A DNA stretch of 64,000 bases from Sphingobium amiense (GTDB lineage: Bacteria > Pseudomonadota > Alphaproteobacteria > Sphingomonadales > Sphingomonadaceae), in assembly GCF_003967075.1 (NCBI RefSeq), contig NZ_AP018664.1, forward strand, positions 1,240,001 to 1,304,000, read 5' to 3'. This document shows positions 17,411 through 26,691 of this stretch, piece after piece. A model generated the notes under the pieces. It saw nothing but the letters and a program-made list of their open reading frames with translations. It was not told the origin of the DNA and searched no databases. A program made the position numbers and the translations under genes. Within the stretch, counting starts at the first letter, position 1. Each line of letters begins with the position of its first letter.

Positions 17411-18106
17411 ATGAAAGATCATCCGCGATCCATGCACCTCGATTTGCTGGCGCGCGCCAGGGCTGCGCTGGCCTCCCATGCCGAAGGGGACGCCGACATT
17501 GCGGAGATCATCGCCGACCTCGATACCGCAATTTTATCGATCGACCGGGCGCCCGTGGCCTGGTCCATTCCCGTCTATCTCGCCACGATCGGGCATGGCC
17601 ACGGAACCACCAATGTCGTCGCGGTCAGTTATCGAGGGCTGCAGGTGCAGGTCGCGACCTTCTGCCGCTCACAATGGGGCGAAATCAACGACAGCCGCGA
17701 TCCGGGGTCCCTCGACGATGCCATGGTGATACGCGACTATTTCAACCTCCATCCCGAAGACCAGCTGACCAGCCGCATGGAATGGATCGATCCCGACTTC
17801 GGCTATGATCCCGAACGCCTCGAGATCGGGAACTATATCGCCTTGTCCTCCAGCCATATATCATGGCCGACGACGGAAAAGATCGACGAATGGATTACAC
17901 TCGATCCGTGCCACCGTCCCGTCAGCATAGCCGATACCCATTATGGCTGGGTCATAGCCACGGCTCCGTCCTCGTTCGGGGATAAATCGGAAATACCGGC
18001 TGATCTCTTCCATGCGCTGACATTCGCGCGAGGACTGGGCTGCAACTACCTGATCCTGGACCGTGATGCTTCCACGACCGATCGGCTCCCCTGTTACGAA
18101 TGGTGA
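17411..18106 (+). CDS. DUF5983-like protein, 231 aa
   Basis: The start at 17411 is chosen because AAGGAG ends 7 bases before it; an in-frame ATG at 17393 lacks an SD. The C-terminal part (about residues 150-231) reads SSHISWPTTEKIDEWI, then HYGWVIATAP, then LGCNYLILDRDA and LPCYEW, a pattern I associate with DUF5983 proteins of plasmids and ICEs. The N-terminal half has a helical segment and strands (IPVYLATIGHGHGTTNVVAV). Function unknown. Confidence 0.65.
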   Translation: MKDHPRSMHLDLLARARAALASHAEGDADIAEIIADLDTAILSIDRAPVAWSIPVYLATIGHGHGTTNVVAVSYRGLQVQVATFCRSQWGEINDSRDPGSLDDAMVIRDYFNLHPEDQLTSRMEWIDPDFGYDPERLEIGNYIALSSSHISWPTTEKIDEWITLDPCHRPVSIADTHYGWVIATAPSSFGDKSEIPADLFHALTFARGLGCNYLILDRDASTTDRLPCYEW

Positions 18107-18116
18107 CGGTCTGATC

Positions 18117-18181
18117 GAGGGGGAGGGGGGAGAGATTGAGGCGGGCGTGTGGATGCGCCCAGGCCCCAGGAGTAGAACCTC
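18117..18181 (+). promoter_or_regulatory. G-rich purine leader with hairpin (copy 3)
   Basis: A long G/A tract (18117-18140) is followed by a 6-bp stem GGGCGT (18143-18148) with GCGCCC (18155-18160), one G-U pair, 6-base loop. CAGGAG then precedes the ATG at 18182. Same architecture as the other leaders of the region. Confidence 0.5.
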
Positions 18182-18829
18182 ATGTCCTATGACGCCGCGT
18201 TTCGCTTTCAACAGGCGCTCGACCCTTCCGCGCTGACCACGCTTGCCGGAGGGCTGAACGTCCTGATCCAGGCAATCGACGAGTGCCATCGCAACCAGGT
18301 CGATGCGGAGTGCGATCCGGCGGTTCTGCTGCTGGCGCGTCATCTCGGCAACATTGCGACCGAGAACCGTCCGTCCCAGGCCGAGTTGCGCCGTGCTTGC
18401 GTCGAAGCCGTCGGCGCTGTCGAACGCACGCCGATCCTGGTGACGCTGGCGCGACGCGGCGTCGACTATGACAGCGACGCGAAGGCCATTTTTCACAAAC
18501 AGGGCCGCAAGGCGATGACGCGGCTCGCCAAGGCGCTCGGTCTCGAACGCGGGCAATTCGAGTTGCGTTCCAACATGGCGGGTATCGCCTGCTCGGGCGA
18601 AATTACGATTCATGCCGCTCATCTCTATATCCAGTTCGATCTGGGCTGCATGGGACCGGGCTACGAGGTCATGTTCCGCACCTGCTCGGGGACCAAGGAC
18701 TATGTCGGTGGCCGCAACCATTTCGCTTCGGTAGCGGAACTGATCGAGCCTGCCAGGCTCGCTGAACGTATCCGCCGCGATCTCGATCTTCCCCAACCGG
18801 ACGCCGCTGCGACCCGGCTCTTCGCCTGA
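18182..18829 (+). CDS. hypothetical protein, 215 aa
   Basis: The N-terminal half is helical (residues 1-95). The C-terminal half has a basic patch (KQGRKAMTRLAKALGLERGQ) followed by strands and a Cys-containing core (ITIHAAHLYIQFDLG, VMFRTCSGTKDYVGG). It follows leader copy 3, and the next gene starts 11 bases after its stop. No family recognised. Confidence 0.7.
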   Translation: MSYDAAFRFQQALDPSALTTLAGGLNVLIQAIDECHRNQVDAECDPAVLLLARHLGNIATENRPSQAELRRACVEAVGAVERTPILVTLARRGVDYDSDAKAIFHKQGRKAMTRLAKALGLERGQFELRSNMAGIACSGEITIHAAHLYIQFDLGCMGPGYEVMFRTCSGTKDYVGGRNHFASVAELIEPARLAERIRRDLDLPQPDAAATRLFA

Positions 18830-18840
18830 GGACAGTCACC

Positions 18841-19302
18841 ATGGAAATCATCGTCACCCGTTCCCGCATCGCGGGGACGCTGCCGCACTATGCCTATCGC
18901 GCGCTGGTCCCCGCCGACAAGGTCACGGCCGAACGCCGGGCACTGACCGGCACGGTTGCCGGGCCACAACATGTCGGGCGTCTCCCATGCGTCCGTATCG
19001 CACCGTTGCTGGCGCCCGACCGCTATTTCACGATGGCGCATGCCGAGCGAGCGGAGTTCGCCTCCGGCATTGCCGCCCTCGGGCGCCGGATCGAAACCTT
19101 GATCATCCAGGCCAGCTTCCCGGAGATGACCGCGGCCTTCACACCCATCGTCTTCCAGCTCGACTCCGATCCCGGCGACGCCTTCACCTGGATCGACATC
19201 GACGACCTGACGTCCGCTTTCGATCGTCTCGAGCCGAAATACGGCAACCTCACCGCCTTCGATCTCGGCCTTCGTCAGGACGCTGGCCGCTGCGCCGCCT
19301 GA
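18841..19302 (+). CDS. hypothetical protein, 153 aa
   Basis: Begins MEIIVTRSRIAGTLPHYAYRALVPADKV with GAGGA upstream; continues as a mixed alpha/beta domain ending in a helix (FDLGLRQDAGRCAA). Only 11 bases separate it from the preceding gene, so it is probably in the same operon. No catalytic motif or family recognised. Confidence 0.68.
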   Translation: MEIIVTRSRIAGTLPHYAYRALVPADKVTAERRALTGTVAGPQHVGRLPCVRIAPLLAPDRYFTMAHAERAEFASGIAALGRRIETLIIQASFPEMTAAFTPIVFQLDSDPGDAFTWIDIDDLTSAFDRLEPKYGNLTAFDLGLRQDAGRCAA

Positions 19303-19345
19303 TGCGCGCACCGATCCCGCATCCACATTACCCGGAGAATTCGAC

Positions 19346-20107
19346 ATGGATATTTTCGTCGCCAACGGAACGCACTTCTCAGCACCGTCGAAGATCGCGA
19401 GCTATCACGCCAGCGAACACGAAGCACAGATCGCCGCGACCGATATGGTGAACCAGCTCCGCGCCGACCTCGATGCCGAGGGCTTGCCGCCAGTCGATAC
19501 GAGCAGCTGGCAATTGGGGCTGGTCGGCGTGCAATTCCGCCACCTCACCGCACAGAGCATCGAAATTGCCGACATAGACCCCGATGATCTCGCCGAAACC
19601 GCAGGCTTCAATGTGTGGATCGAAAAGGCCGAACTCCAGGGGATATCGGTTCTCGCACTTAACGATCGGCAACTCTCGACCGTGCTTGCCGCGTTGCGCG
19701 ACCACCAGCGACGCCACTGTGGGTCCGATCCTGACATTGCCAGCAATCTCGGCCGACACGAACCACTGAACCCGGACGAGATCGAGGATCTTTGCATGCG
19801 GATCAATGGCGCCGAGCAGCTCCCTCTCGAAGCCAATATCGTCATCACGCTTGATGGCGGTCTTGTTCAGGGTGTCGTCGCCGACCGGCCGATCACGGTG
19901 CGCATTGTCGATTACGATGTCGAGGGCGCCGATCCCGACGGCCTCCTCATGGTCCCACAGGACAATGGCGATCCCGTCTCCGCATCCGTCAGCTGTTGGG
20001 CAGTTGAGGGCGCCTGCATTGATCCGGAATGGATAGCCCGCCTCGATGCAGCCAATGCTGCGGACCACCGAGCCACGAAGCAGATGACGGCGGAATGCCT
20101 GCCATGA
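19346..20107 (+). CDS. hypothetical protein, 253 aa
   Basis: CGGAG lies upstream of the ATG. The acidic product has an N-terminal domain with a helix (HASEHEAQIAATDMVNQLRADL) and a central helical part (LSTVLAALRDHQRRH). A strand-rich C-terminal part follows (NIVITLDGGLVQGVVADRP). The last segment resembles a small beta-barrel. No family recognised. The 167 bases after it contain only a 5-bp GACCC/GGGTC stem near 20220-20234. Confidence 0.67.
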   Translation: MDIFVANGTHFSAPSKIASYHASEHEAQIAATDMVNQLRADLDAEGLPPVDTSSWQLGLVGVQFRHLTAQSIEIADIDPDDLAETAGFNVWIEKAELQGISVLALNDRQLSTVLAALRDHQRRHCGSDPDIASNLGRHEPLNPDEIEDLCMRINGAEQLPLEANIVITLDGGLVQGVVADRPITVRIVDYDVEGADPDGLLMVPQDNGDPVSASVSCWAVEGACIDPEWIARLDAANAADHRATKQMTAECLP

Positions 20108-20274
20108 GCGTTAGCGGAAACCCGCGGTGAATGAGGTCGGCGTCGAATTCGCCTGAAATGGCGGTTGAGCCGGCCACCTAGAAATCCTGGTGCGACTGGT
20201 CGGACGCGCCGGATCGCATGACCCCTTGCGGGTCGTTTCCGACCGCAGCCCTCTACAATCTGGAGAATTTCTGC

Positions 20275-20469
20275 ATGACCACTTCCGATATCGATACCGC
20301 AACCGCAGAGCAGCTCGCTCCGGTTGCCTATGCCGCCATTCAGCGTCTCGGTCAGCTCGGCCGCACGGGCGCTGTCGCGCTCGCCGCCCTGGTCGAAGAT
20401 GACGACGCCGATTTCGAGGAGGGGGCCTCCTGGATTGGCGATCTCGCCGCCGGAGACCTGCGCGAATAG
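20275..20469 (+). CDS. hypothetical small acidic protein, 64 aa
   Basis: TGGAG precedes the ATG at 20275. The product is a helix-rich, acidic peptide (VAYAAIQRLGQLGRTG, LVEDDDADFEEGASW). It is flanked by a 12-13 bp perfect hairpin downstream. No function can be assigned. Confidence 0.6.
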   Translation: MTTSDIDTATAEQLAPVAYAAIQRLGQLGRTGAVALAALVEDDDADFEEGASWIGDLAAGDLRE

Positions 20470-20497
20470 CTCCCCGACACCGACATTCCTTGTTTTC

Positions 20498-20529
20498 CAT
20501 GAAGCCCGGCCATCGCGCCGGGCTTCATG
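20498..20529 (+). terminator. perfect 13-bp hairpin, terminator-like
   Basis: CATGAAGCCCGGC (20498-20510) and its exact complement at 20517-20529 enclose a 6-base loop. No U tract follows on the + strand; read on the minus strand, AAAA rather than U follows. It sits between the 64-aa gene and the DUF3560 gene, 72 bases before the latter start. It could be a factor-assisted terminator, a processing site or a translation-regulating stem. Confidence 0.55.
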
Positions 20530-20600
20530 ATTCCGGGGAACACAGATGCACCGCTTCGCCCCGAAATCTGATGACCGCGGGGCCCTCGAAAGGACGATCG

Positions 20601-22082
20601 ATGATCAGCTTTACCGCAACCTATAGTCCAGAGGACAACAAGATCCGCATTTACGCGTCATCGCGCCTCGATGCGGAAACCTATGCACAGGTCAAGGAGG
20701 CCGGATTCAAATGGGCTCCGAAGCAGGAGCTTTTCGTCGCTCCCAGGTGGACTCCGCAACGCGAGGACCTGGCCATCAAACTGGCTGGCGAGATCGAGGC
20801 GGAAGAGATGACCCTGGCCGAGCGCGCCGCGATGAAAGCTGAACGGCTCGAAGATCTTGCAGACAAGCGCCATGCGCAATCCAACGCCTTCGCACGCCGC
20901 GCAGACGAACTGTCGCAGGCCTTCTATATGGGCCAGCCGATCCTGGTCGGCCATCATAGCGAACGTGGGGCGCGCAAGACCCAGGAACGCATGCACTCGG
21001 CCATGACGGCGTCCGTAAAGGCGGAAAAAGCGGCAGGCTACTGGCTCGGCCGCGCCAGCAGCGCCGAGCATTACGCCAGCAGGAAGAATGACCCGCGCGT
21101 CCGCGCCAACCGGATCAAGACTTTGCTGGCAGAGCTGCGAGACTTTCAGCGCGGCATCAATAGAGCCCATACGGCACTGGCGATCTGGGACGAAATCACG
21201 ACCGACGAACAGATCCGCGACGCGCTCCGCAACAGGGATTCCCGTGAACTCTGGTCGGGCTATGATCTCTACTACAAGGTCGACAAGGGCGAGATCGCGC
21301 CCGGCGACGCACGGCAACAGTGCATCGACGGGGCAATGGTCACCGTCAATGGCCCCAACCGCCGCCGCTGGATCGAGCACATCCTGCACCGGCTCGCGTT
21401 CGAGCGTTCCATGCTGGGCGATGTGCCTCGCTATGATGGCGAGTTCACCCCGGTCATCATCCAGGCCTTTGCCCGCGAGCATGGCGCCGAAAGCCCCAAA
21501 TGCACCGTGATCGCTGCGGGCCGTTTCCGGCTCGAAAGCCCGGTTCCGCTTCCGGCGCATATCGCGTCGGCATCCTCTCTTGAACTGAACCAGGATGACT
21601 GGCGCGACCTGATGCAGGCTTGCGGCTACACCGTGCCGGAGAGAAAGGCTCGCCGGGCGGGTAAGCCGGGCACAGTACCGCTGATCAATCCATCGCGCGA
21701 GCAGGCCGAACAACTTCAGGAGATATGGAACCTGCGCATGATCGCAGCCCGCAAGGGCAAGCAAAGTGCTGCCAAGCCCAACGAAGTCCGTGAGACGGAG
21801 CAGGCCTTTTATTCGGCTAATTCAAAGGGCGACTATGACGTGTTCAAAACGGTGGAGATAGCTGCCGACGGTCGCCCCGTGCGAATGAAATGGCAGGGGC
21901 ATGAGCGCGTGCGGTCCGGCGAGCCTGTCGCCCGCATCCGTATCGCTGGGCTCGGCCTCCAAATGTACCAGCCGGACGCCGTCGTCGTCATCACCGACAA
22001 ACCGGGCAAGCCGTTGCCGATCGACCTCGACGCTCTGGAAGCCGATGCCCGCCATGCCGCGGCCGAGGAGGCCGCAGCATGA
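20601..22082 (+). CDS. DUF3560 domain protein, 493 aa
   Basis: The start is at 20601, after AAGGA; the frame is open upstream but through the hairpin. Residues 1-150 match the DUF3560 layout as I know it: FTATYSPEDNKIRIYASSRL, GFKWAPKQELFVAPRWTP, a long charged helix, then GQPILVGHHSERGARKTQER. The remaining 340 residues are helical and then strand-rich. DUF3560 proteins are common on conjugative elements; their role is unknown. The next gene starts inside its stop codon. Confidence 0.8.
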   Translation: MISFTATYSPEDNKIRIYASSRLDAETYAQVKEAGFKWAPKQELFVAPRWTPQREDLAIKLAGEIEAEEMTLAERAAMKAERLEDLADKRHAQSNAFARRADELSQAFYMGQPILVGHHSERGARKTQERMHSAMTASVKAEKAAGYWLGRASSAEHYASRKNDPRVRANRIKTLLAELRDFQRGINRAHTALAIWDEITTDEQIRDALRNRDSRELWSGYDLYYKVDKGEIAPGDARQQCIDGAMVTVNGPNRRRWIEHILHRLAFERSMLGDVPRYDGEFTPVIIQAFAREHGAESPKCTVIAAGRFRLESPVPLPAHIASASSLELNQDDWRDLMQACGYTVPERKARRAGKPGTVPLINPSREQAEQLQEIWNLRMIAARKGKQSAAKPNEVRETEQAFYSANSKGDYDVFKTVEIAADGRPVRMKWQGHERVRSGEPVARIRIAGLGLQMYQPDAVVVITDKPGKPLPIDLDALEADARHAAAEEAAA

Positions 22083-22597
22083 AAACCGGCGTCTCTTCCC
22101 GGCCCGCAGAGCCATCACGGATTGCGGTCCAGCCGCGCAGCGTTTTCGCACAGGCTGAGATCGTGCCCGCTGCGGAAACCCAACGCCGCGTCATGCCGAC
22201 GGCCAGTGTCGAATCCGCTCTTGAGACCGCTGCCTGCCTCTGGGAGGCTGTGCTGACATTGCGCGATCATCCCAGTTCAGACCCGGGCGCCATCGCCTTG
22301 GCGCTGGCCATCTGCGGAACCTGCAATGCGGTCGGCACAGCTGACCTGCGGTTGACAGTCGTGGGTTGGACCAGCGCGGTCGAGGCGGCGTGGAGCGTGG
22401 TTGCCGACAGTTACGATCTGTCTTTCGATTGGGATTACGTGCCAGGCTGGATCATCGATCATATCGACTGGTCCGATCCTGCTCATCCCACGATCAGGCC
22501 GGAACCCGTGCCGAAAGATCCCGATCGTGCTCCGACCGACGAACCAGTCACCGCCCAGCCGCCCGCATGGCGGCCGTCTGCCGACGAGGGGAACTGA
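22079..22597 (+). CDS. hypothetical protein, 172 aa
   Basis: ATG overlaps the DUF3560 stop (ATGA), so it is co-translated. A basic N-terminus is followed by a helical centre (ALETAACLWEAVLTLRDHP) and an aromatic, acidic segment (YDLSFDWDYVPGWIIDHIDW), with a Pro-rich tail. No family recognised. Confidence 0.66.
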   Translation: MKTGVSSRPAEPSRIAVQPRSVFAQAEIVPAAETQRRVMPTASVESALETAACLWEAVLTLRDHPSSDPGAIALALAICGTCNAVGTADLRLTVVGWTSAVEAAWSVVADSYDLSFDWDYVPGWIIDHIDWSDPAHPTIRPEPVPKDPDRAPTDEPVTAQPPAWRPSADEGN

Positions 22598-22599
22598 TC

Positions 22600-23040
22600 A
22601 TGGGGCGCTCGGTATCCTATCCCAGCGGAGCGCATGTCGCGTTCGCACAGTGGGACGCGGGCTGGATCGAGGACGATGACGATCCTGACACCCGCCATTT
22701 CGATGAACTTGCCGCACAGGACGATTGGGACTTCATCGTCGCGGATTTTCGAGAGCAGGTGCTCGCACTCTATCCTTCGGCATGGTCCCATGACGGCTGG
22801 ATCGACCGTGAAGACCGGATTGTCGCCATGAACGGCTATGCCCGCTTCGGCATTTCGGAATATTGTGGCTGCATCGCATACTGGGTGGTTTTGCGGAACG
22901 ACATCGACGCCGGCCGGGAAGGGCTGGCAGAACAATGGTTCGACCGGATCGGGCCAAAATTCGAGCAGCGGTTCGCGACGCTTGTCCGTCTGGGCAGCTT
23001 CTCCAACGGAGAGTCCGTCTATCGGCGCATCGCCGCCTGA
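22600..23040 (+). CDS. hypothetical protein, 146 aa
   Basis: Starts 3 bases after the previous stop, with GAGGGG upstream. The acidic protein is rich in Trp (DAGWIEDDDDPD, AQDDWDFIVADFREQVLALYP). A central ISEYCGCIAYWVVLR strand suggests a buried core. Third gene of the DUF3560 operon. Function unknown. Confidence 0.67.
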   Translation: MGRSVSYPSGAHVAFAQWDAGWIEDDDDPDTRHFDELAAQDDWDFIVADFREQVLALYPSAWSHDGWIDREDRIVAMNGYARFGISEYCGCIAYWVVLRNDIDAGREGLAEQWFDRIGPKFEQRFATLVRLGSFSNGESVYRRIAA

Positions 23041-23129
23041 CTGCCCGGTCAGCCGATCCCATTTTCGCCCATTCCTCGATCGCAGGAGTCCGTCGACTTC
23101 CCGCGTCTCGACCGCGCAATTGCGCCATG

Positions 23130-23188
23130 AAGGGGAGGGGGCGGGATGTGGGAGCGACGATGAGATCGCTGCATTTCCGGAGACTCAC
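23130..23188 (+). promoter_or_regulatory. G-rich purine leader with hairpin (copy 4)
   Basis: The G/A tract at 23130-23152 is followed by a 5-bp stem AGCGA (23153-23157) with TCGCT (23166-23170), and CGGAG 8 bases before the ATG at 23189. It follows the layout of the other leaders. Confidence 0.48.
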
Positions 23189-24889
23189 ATGACTTTCCCC
23201 ACCACTATCCAAACCACGGTCGGAGATTCCCTGCTGACAAGGATCACAAGGTTTTTTGACGGATCGGTCTCTGCGTGTCTCATCGAGGCCATCCAGAACG
23301 CACGCCGGGCTGGCGCCACCCGGATCGATATTTCCCGGATCGAGAGCGATCGGGGGCCTGTGCTGCGTATTCGTGACGACGGGTGCGGCATCGCCGATCC
23401 GGTCAAGTTCCTGACGCTGGGCGACTCCGGTTGGGATGAGAAGATCGCCCGATCCGAAGATCCAGCGGGCATGGGCGTATTCAGCCTTGCGGGGCGCCAT
23501 GTCACGGTCCGTTCCCACGCGGCCGAACTGGACGCGGCCTGGCAGGTGACCATCACCCCCGACGCCTGGGAAAGCGGCATGCCGCTCGATCTTGCGCCGA
23601 CGGCCATCGACAAGGGCACCGAGATCGAGGTCGACATGGCCGAAGACTGGGTGAACGCACTCGAGCAGGCAGTGAAGGACGCCGCGCGCTTCTGCCCGGT
23701 GCCGGTCTGGCTCGACGGCAAGAGGCAACCCCACGAAAGCTTCCTCGCCGGTGCGGCGCGCGTCGAGAAATGGAACGGGTGCAACATCGGCATCTACAGC
23801 GACACCATTCATGTTCCACGCGAATTGGCGCGGATCAACTTCCATGGTCTCACGGTGCCTTGCCGGCTGCCGCATATCCATGACGGGGATGGAGATCCTG
23901 GCTGGTATGCCAAGGTCGACATCATAGATGCAGGCCACCTGCAACTCGTGCTACCTGCACGCAAGGAAATGGTGCAGGGGCCCGCGCTCGAGGCGTTGCA
24001 CGAGGCCTGCGAGGCGGCGATCTTCCGCACTATCGCCCACAAGGGTCACCATCGGCTGTCCCATGCCCATTGGCTGCGGGCCAAGGCGCTCGGCGTGTTC
24101 CTCCCTGAAGCCGCGCCCTGGCTCTCGGCCTGGACGCCGCGCACCGCGGAAGCGGATAGCACCATGTTCGGCGAGCGGGTGGCGGGTGAACCGATGATCC
24201 TGATGCCGACCGACCAGGCCCATATCGAGCAGTGCGCCGCGCGCGCCCTCGCGTCGGGACAATTGCACGGCGCGACCCCGGTCGAGCCCGTCGACGATTT
24301 CGCGGGATACGCCTGGTATGATCAACTTCCGCGCGTGCTCGGATGGTCCTTCCGGGTCGACCGGGGCGAGGGCGACGTCTTCGACTATGCGGCTGATACG
24401 CAGCTGTCGCAGGTCCTGGTCTCCGGGCGCGTCGACGCGATCGAACTCGAAATCGCCATGCAGGCGTCAGCCGTTTCCGAGGAACCTGCCGAAATCCTCT
24501 CGCTGCCTGCGGATGTGCTGATCGTTCCCGATGACTGCTCGACCGAATTGGAGAACGTCGCCATCCTGCTCAGCGCCGACTGTACGATCACACCCAGCGA
24601 ACTCGCCTGGCTGCTCGAAGCCGCCTGCTTCTACCACGTCGACGATTGTGATGCCGACAGCTATCATACCCAGCAGGCGGCATTCGACATGCAGGCGCGC
24701 TTTACCGCGAACATGTTGCTGCTCGGCGAAGATGCCGCGGTCCTCGAACGAGTCCGCGAGGCGATCCGCGAGCATGTCGCCTGGCTGATCCCCAAGGATC
24801 GGGCAATCCGGATGCAGGCTGTCAATTATCTGGTCGAGGCCAGCTTCGCGGACAATGACGACGAGGCCGCTCTCAGCGCCGCCGAATAA
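23189..24889 (+). CDS. GHKL (HSP90-like) ATP-binding protein, 566 aa
   Basis: The N-terminal Bergerat ATP-binding fold is visible: N box EAIQNARRAG (Glu33, Asn37), G1 box DDGCGI (Asp63, Gly65, Gly67), and GMGVFSLAG at 94-102. There is no histidine-kinase dimerisation domain and no MutL or gyrase signature. The following 350 residues (strands to about 260, then helices) are unassigned. GHKL proteins of this free-standing type occur on plasmids and in defence loci. ATP-driven conformational switching is inferred, but the substrate is unknown. Confidence 0.75.
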   Translation: MTFPTTIQTTVGDSLLTRITRFFDGSVSACLIEAIQNARRAGATRIDISRIESDRGPVLRIRDDGCGIADPVKFLTLGDSGWDEKIARSEDPAGMGVFSLAGRHVTVRSHAAELDAAWQVTITPDAWESGMPLDLAPTAIDKGTEIEVDMAEDWVNALEQAVKDAARFCPVPVWLDGKRQPHESFLAGAARVEKWNGCNIGIYSDTIHVPRELARINFHGLTVPCRLPHIHDGDGDPGWYAKVDIIDAGHLQLVLPARKEMVQGPALEALHEACEAAIFRTIAHKGHHRLSHAHWLRAKALGVFLPEAAPWLSAWTPRTAEADSTMFGERVAGEPMILMPTDQAHIEQCAARALASGQLHGATPVEPVDDFAGYAWYDQLPRVLGWSFRVDRGEGDVFDYAADTQLSQVLVSGRVDAIELEIAMQASAVSEEPAEILSLPADVLIVPDDCSTELENVAILLSADCTITPSELAWLLEAACFYHVDDCDADSYHTQQAAFDMQARFTANMLLLGEDAAVLERVREAIREHVAWLIPKDRAIRMQAVNYLVEASFADNDDEAALSAAE

Positions 24890-24963
24890 CCCATTCTCTT
24901 TCCGGCCTGCCCGGCGCGTCATCACGCGCGCCGCGGCACGCCATGTCCATGAGGAATCGTCCC

Positions 24964-25554
24964 ATGACCCAGGCTCTGCCATTCAGGAAGATTTTCGACG
25001 GCGTCGCGACGCGCGAGCAGATGTTCGAACTGTTCAACCGCGTTCCCGATTGCCCGTTCGAGGATCGCATTTCGGGGAAGGCATTTGAGAATACATGGTT
25101 CGAGATTGAACTCGAATCCTACGAATCCATGCTCGGGGAACTGCCGCCGCTCTTCATGCGCGCCGGGATGTTCGCCTGGTCTGAACTCAAGGCCGGTTTC
25201 GTCGGTTCGGTCTTCTTCGCCATCACGATCGGACGCAAGCGCTGGTTTACCGGTTATTGCAATCTTGGAGATCGCCATAGCCCCGACGCGATGCGGGCGG
25301 CAATCATAGCCCATGAGACAGCCGCCGCTCGGGGCATGAACCGCGAGCAGAAGCTCGAACTGATCTGGTCGCGCACGCACGCTGATTTTCGTGGTCTTGC
25401 AGGCGAGGCCGATCCCGATGCGTGGCCCCCGGAAGACCGGGGCAAACGCACGATCGTCATTTGTGAACCGGACGGCGGTTCCGCTTTGAAACTGCTCGAA
25501 CGCCTTACCGATGATGAGATCGACCACCGGCTGCCGTCCGGGCCGGCGATCTAG
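24964..25554 (+). CDS. hypothetical protein, 196 aa
   Basis: The start at 24964 is favoured over an in-frame ATG at 24943 because GAGGA sits 8 bases before it. Contains an aromatic strand region (FVGSVFFAITIGRKRWFTGY) and a helical centre (MRAAIIAHETAAARGMNREQ). No family recognised. Confidence 0.67.
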   Translation: MTQALPFRKIFDGVATREQMFELFNRVPDCPFEDRISGKAFENTWFEIELESYESMLGELPPLFMRAGMFAWSELKAGFVGSVFFAITIGRKRWFTGYCNLGDRHSPDAMRAAIIAHETAAARGMNREQKLELIWSRTHADFRGLAGEADPDAWPPEDRGKRTIVICEPDGGSALKLLERLTDDEIDHRLPSGPAI

Positions 25555-25597
25555 CCTGCCGGGTGCTGTTCCATCCTTTCCATCCAGGAGCTGAAAG

Positions 25598-26134
25598 ATG
25601 GCCAATCACTATCTGCAAACGGCGTTCGCCATTCCGCTGATGCCGCAGGAAGCAATCCTGCTCAAGGAATGCTTCGCCGTATCGACCCAACTGTCCAGCG
25701 ACTTCGCCGAACTCTCGTCTAACGGGATGCAAGCGGTGAAGACCTATTACGCGTCGCTTAGCGAGGGATTCAGGAACACCTTCCCGAACAAACCGGAGGA
25801 GGAAGATCCTTTCGCGGACTTTCTCGATCTCTGGTCGGATCCGGGCTTTCCCGAGTTCGATGCCGATCTCATCATTCAAGGCGACCCGGAGGCCAAGACA
25901 CAGTTCGCGTTCATCAGCGGCCATGAAGCCGACGTTCCGGCCCTCGCATCGCTGATCCAGAAAGTCTGCAAATCCGCGCTGCCGTTCGGCTTTCAATGGG
26001 CGGAGGTGGCCGACAAGGACATCGCTGACGGTTTCGGAGGCGGCTACTATGTCGTCACCGATACCGAGATATTCGGCGGCTCGACCCGGTGGCTCATGAA
26101 GGAGACGCTGCAAACCTTGCGGGCAGGAGCATGA
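25598..26134 (+). CDS. hypothetical protein, 178 aa
   Basis: AGGAG precedes the ATG. Starts MANHYLQTAFAIPLMPQEA. It has an acidic centre (NKPEEEDPFADFLDLW) and a C-terminal GFGGGYYVVTDTEIFGGSTRWL. Small hydrophobic strands alternate with helices. It is coupled to the next gene by an ATGA overlap. Function unknown. Confidence 0.68.
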   Translation: MANHYLQTAFAIPLMPQEAILLKECFAVSTQLSSDFAELSSNGMQAVKTYYASLSEGFRNTFPNKPEEEDPFADFLDLWSDPGFPEFDADLIIQGDPEAKTQFAFISGHEADVPALASLIQKVCKSALPFGFQWAEVADKDIADGFGGGYYVVTDTEIFGGSTRWLMKETLQTLRAGA

Positions 26135-26607
26135 TCATGGCGGAACGCATCAACGCACGCGTCACCCTCCATGTCGAGGTGTTCGACGCCAAGGAGCTCT
26201 GGCAGCACGCATACGGGACCTACGAGGAGCAGAACGGCACAGCCGATCAGGGCGACTTCGAGGAGATGTACGGGACCGAGGACGATCCCGACATCGGGGA
26301 ATGCATTCGCATGATCTTCGATCCGGGTGAAAGCCCGCCCTGCCTCCAGATCGAGGATAGCTCGGTCGAGGTTACGCTTGTGCTGTTGGAAAACCGATAT
26401 CCGCTCTTCATCGCAGATCGCGGCGAGCCTGGGATCATAAGCGCCGAGCCTAAAGGCGCGCATCACCCCGAATATGGCGACGCGCTCGATATGATCGAGC
26501 CGGATACCGAGAGGGTATTCGCGCGATCGCAGGAGTGCCTCGACCACCATAGCAACCCGGCGCAATGGATCGAGAGCGTCCGGGCCAGGATGATGAAGCG
26601 GCTCTGA
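26131..26607 (+). CDS. hypothetical acidic protein, 158 aa
   Basis: The ATG at 26131 overlaps the preceding stop; a second ATG two codons later is also possible. Strand-rich N-terminus (ARVTLHVEVFDAKEL), acidic centre (GTEDDPDIGECIRMIFDPGE) and helical C-terminus. Second gene of a two-gene coupled unit. No family recognised. Confidence 0.67.
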   Translation: MIMAERINARVTLHVEVFDAKELWQHAYGTYEEQNGTADQGDFEEMYGTEDDPDIGECIRMIFDPGESPPCLQIEDSSVEVTLVLLENRYPLFIADRGEPGIISAEPKGAHHPEYGDALDMIEPDTERVFARSQECLDHHSNPAQWIESVRARMMKRL

Positions 26608-26691
26608 GGCCGCCAACAATCCGTCCATCCCCGACATAGCACCGGACACCTCGTGCGCCGCGTCCGGTCGCGCCCGCGAAGGAGATTTTCG

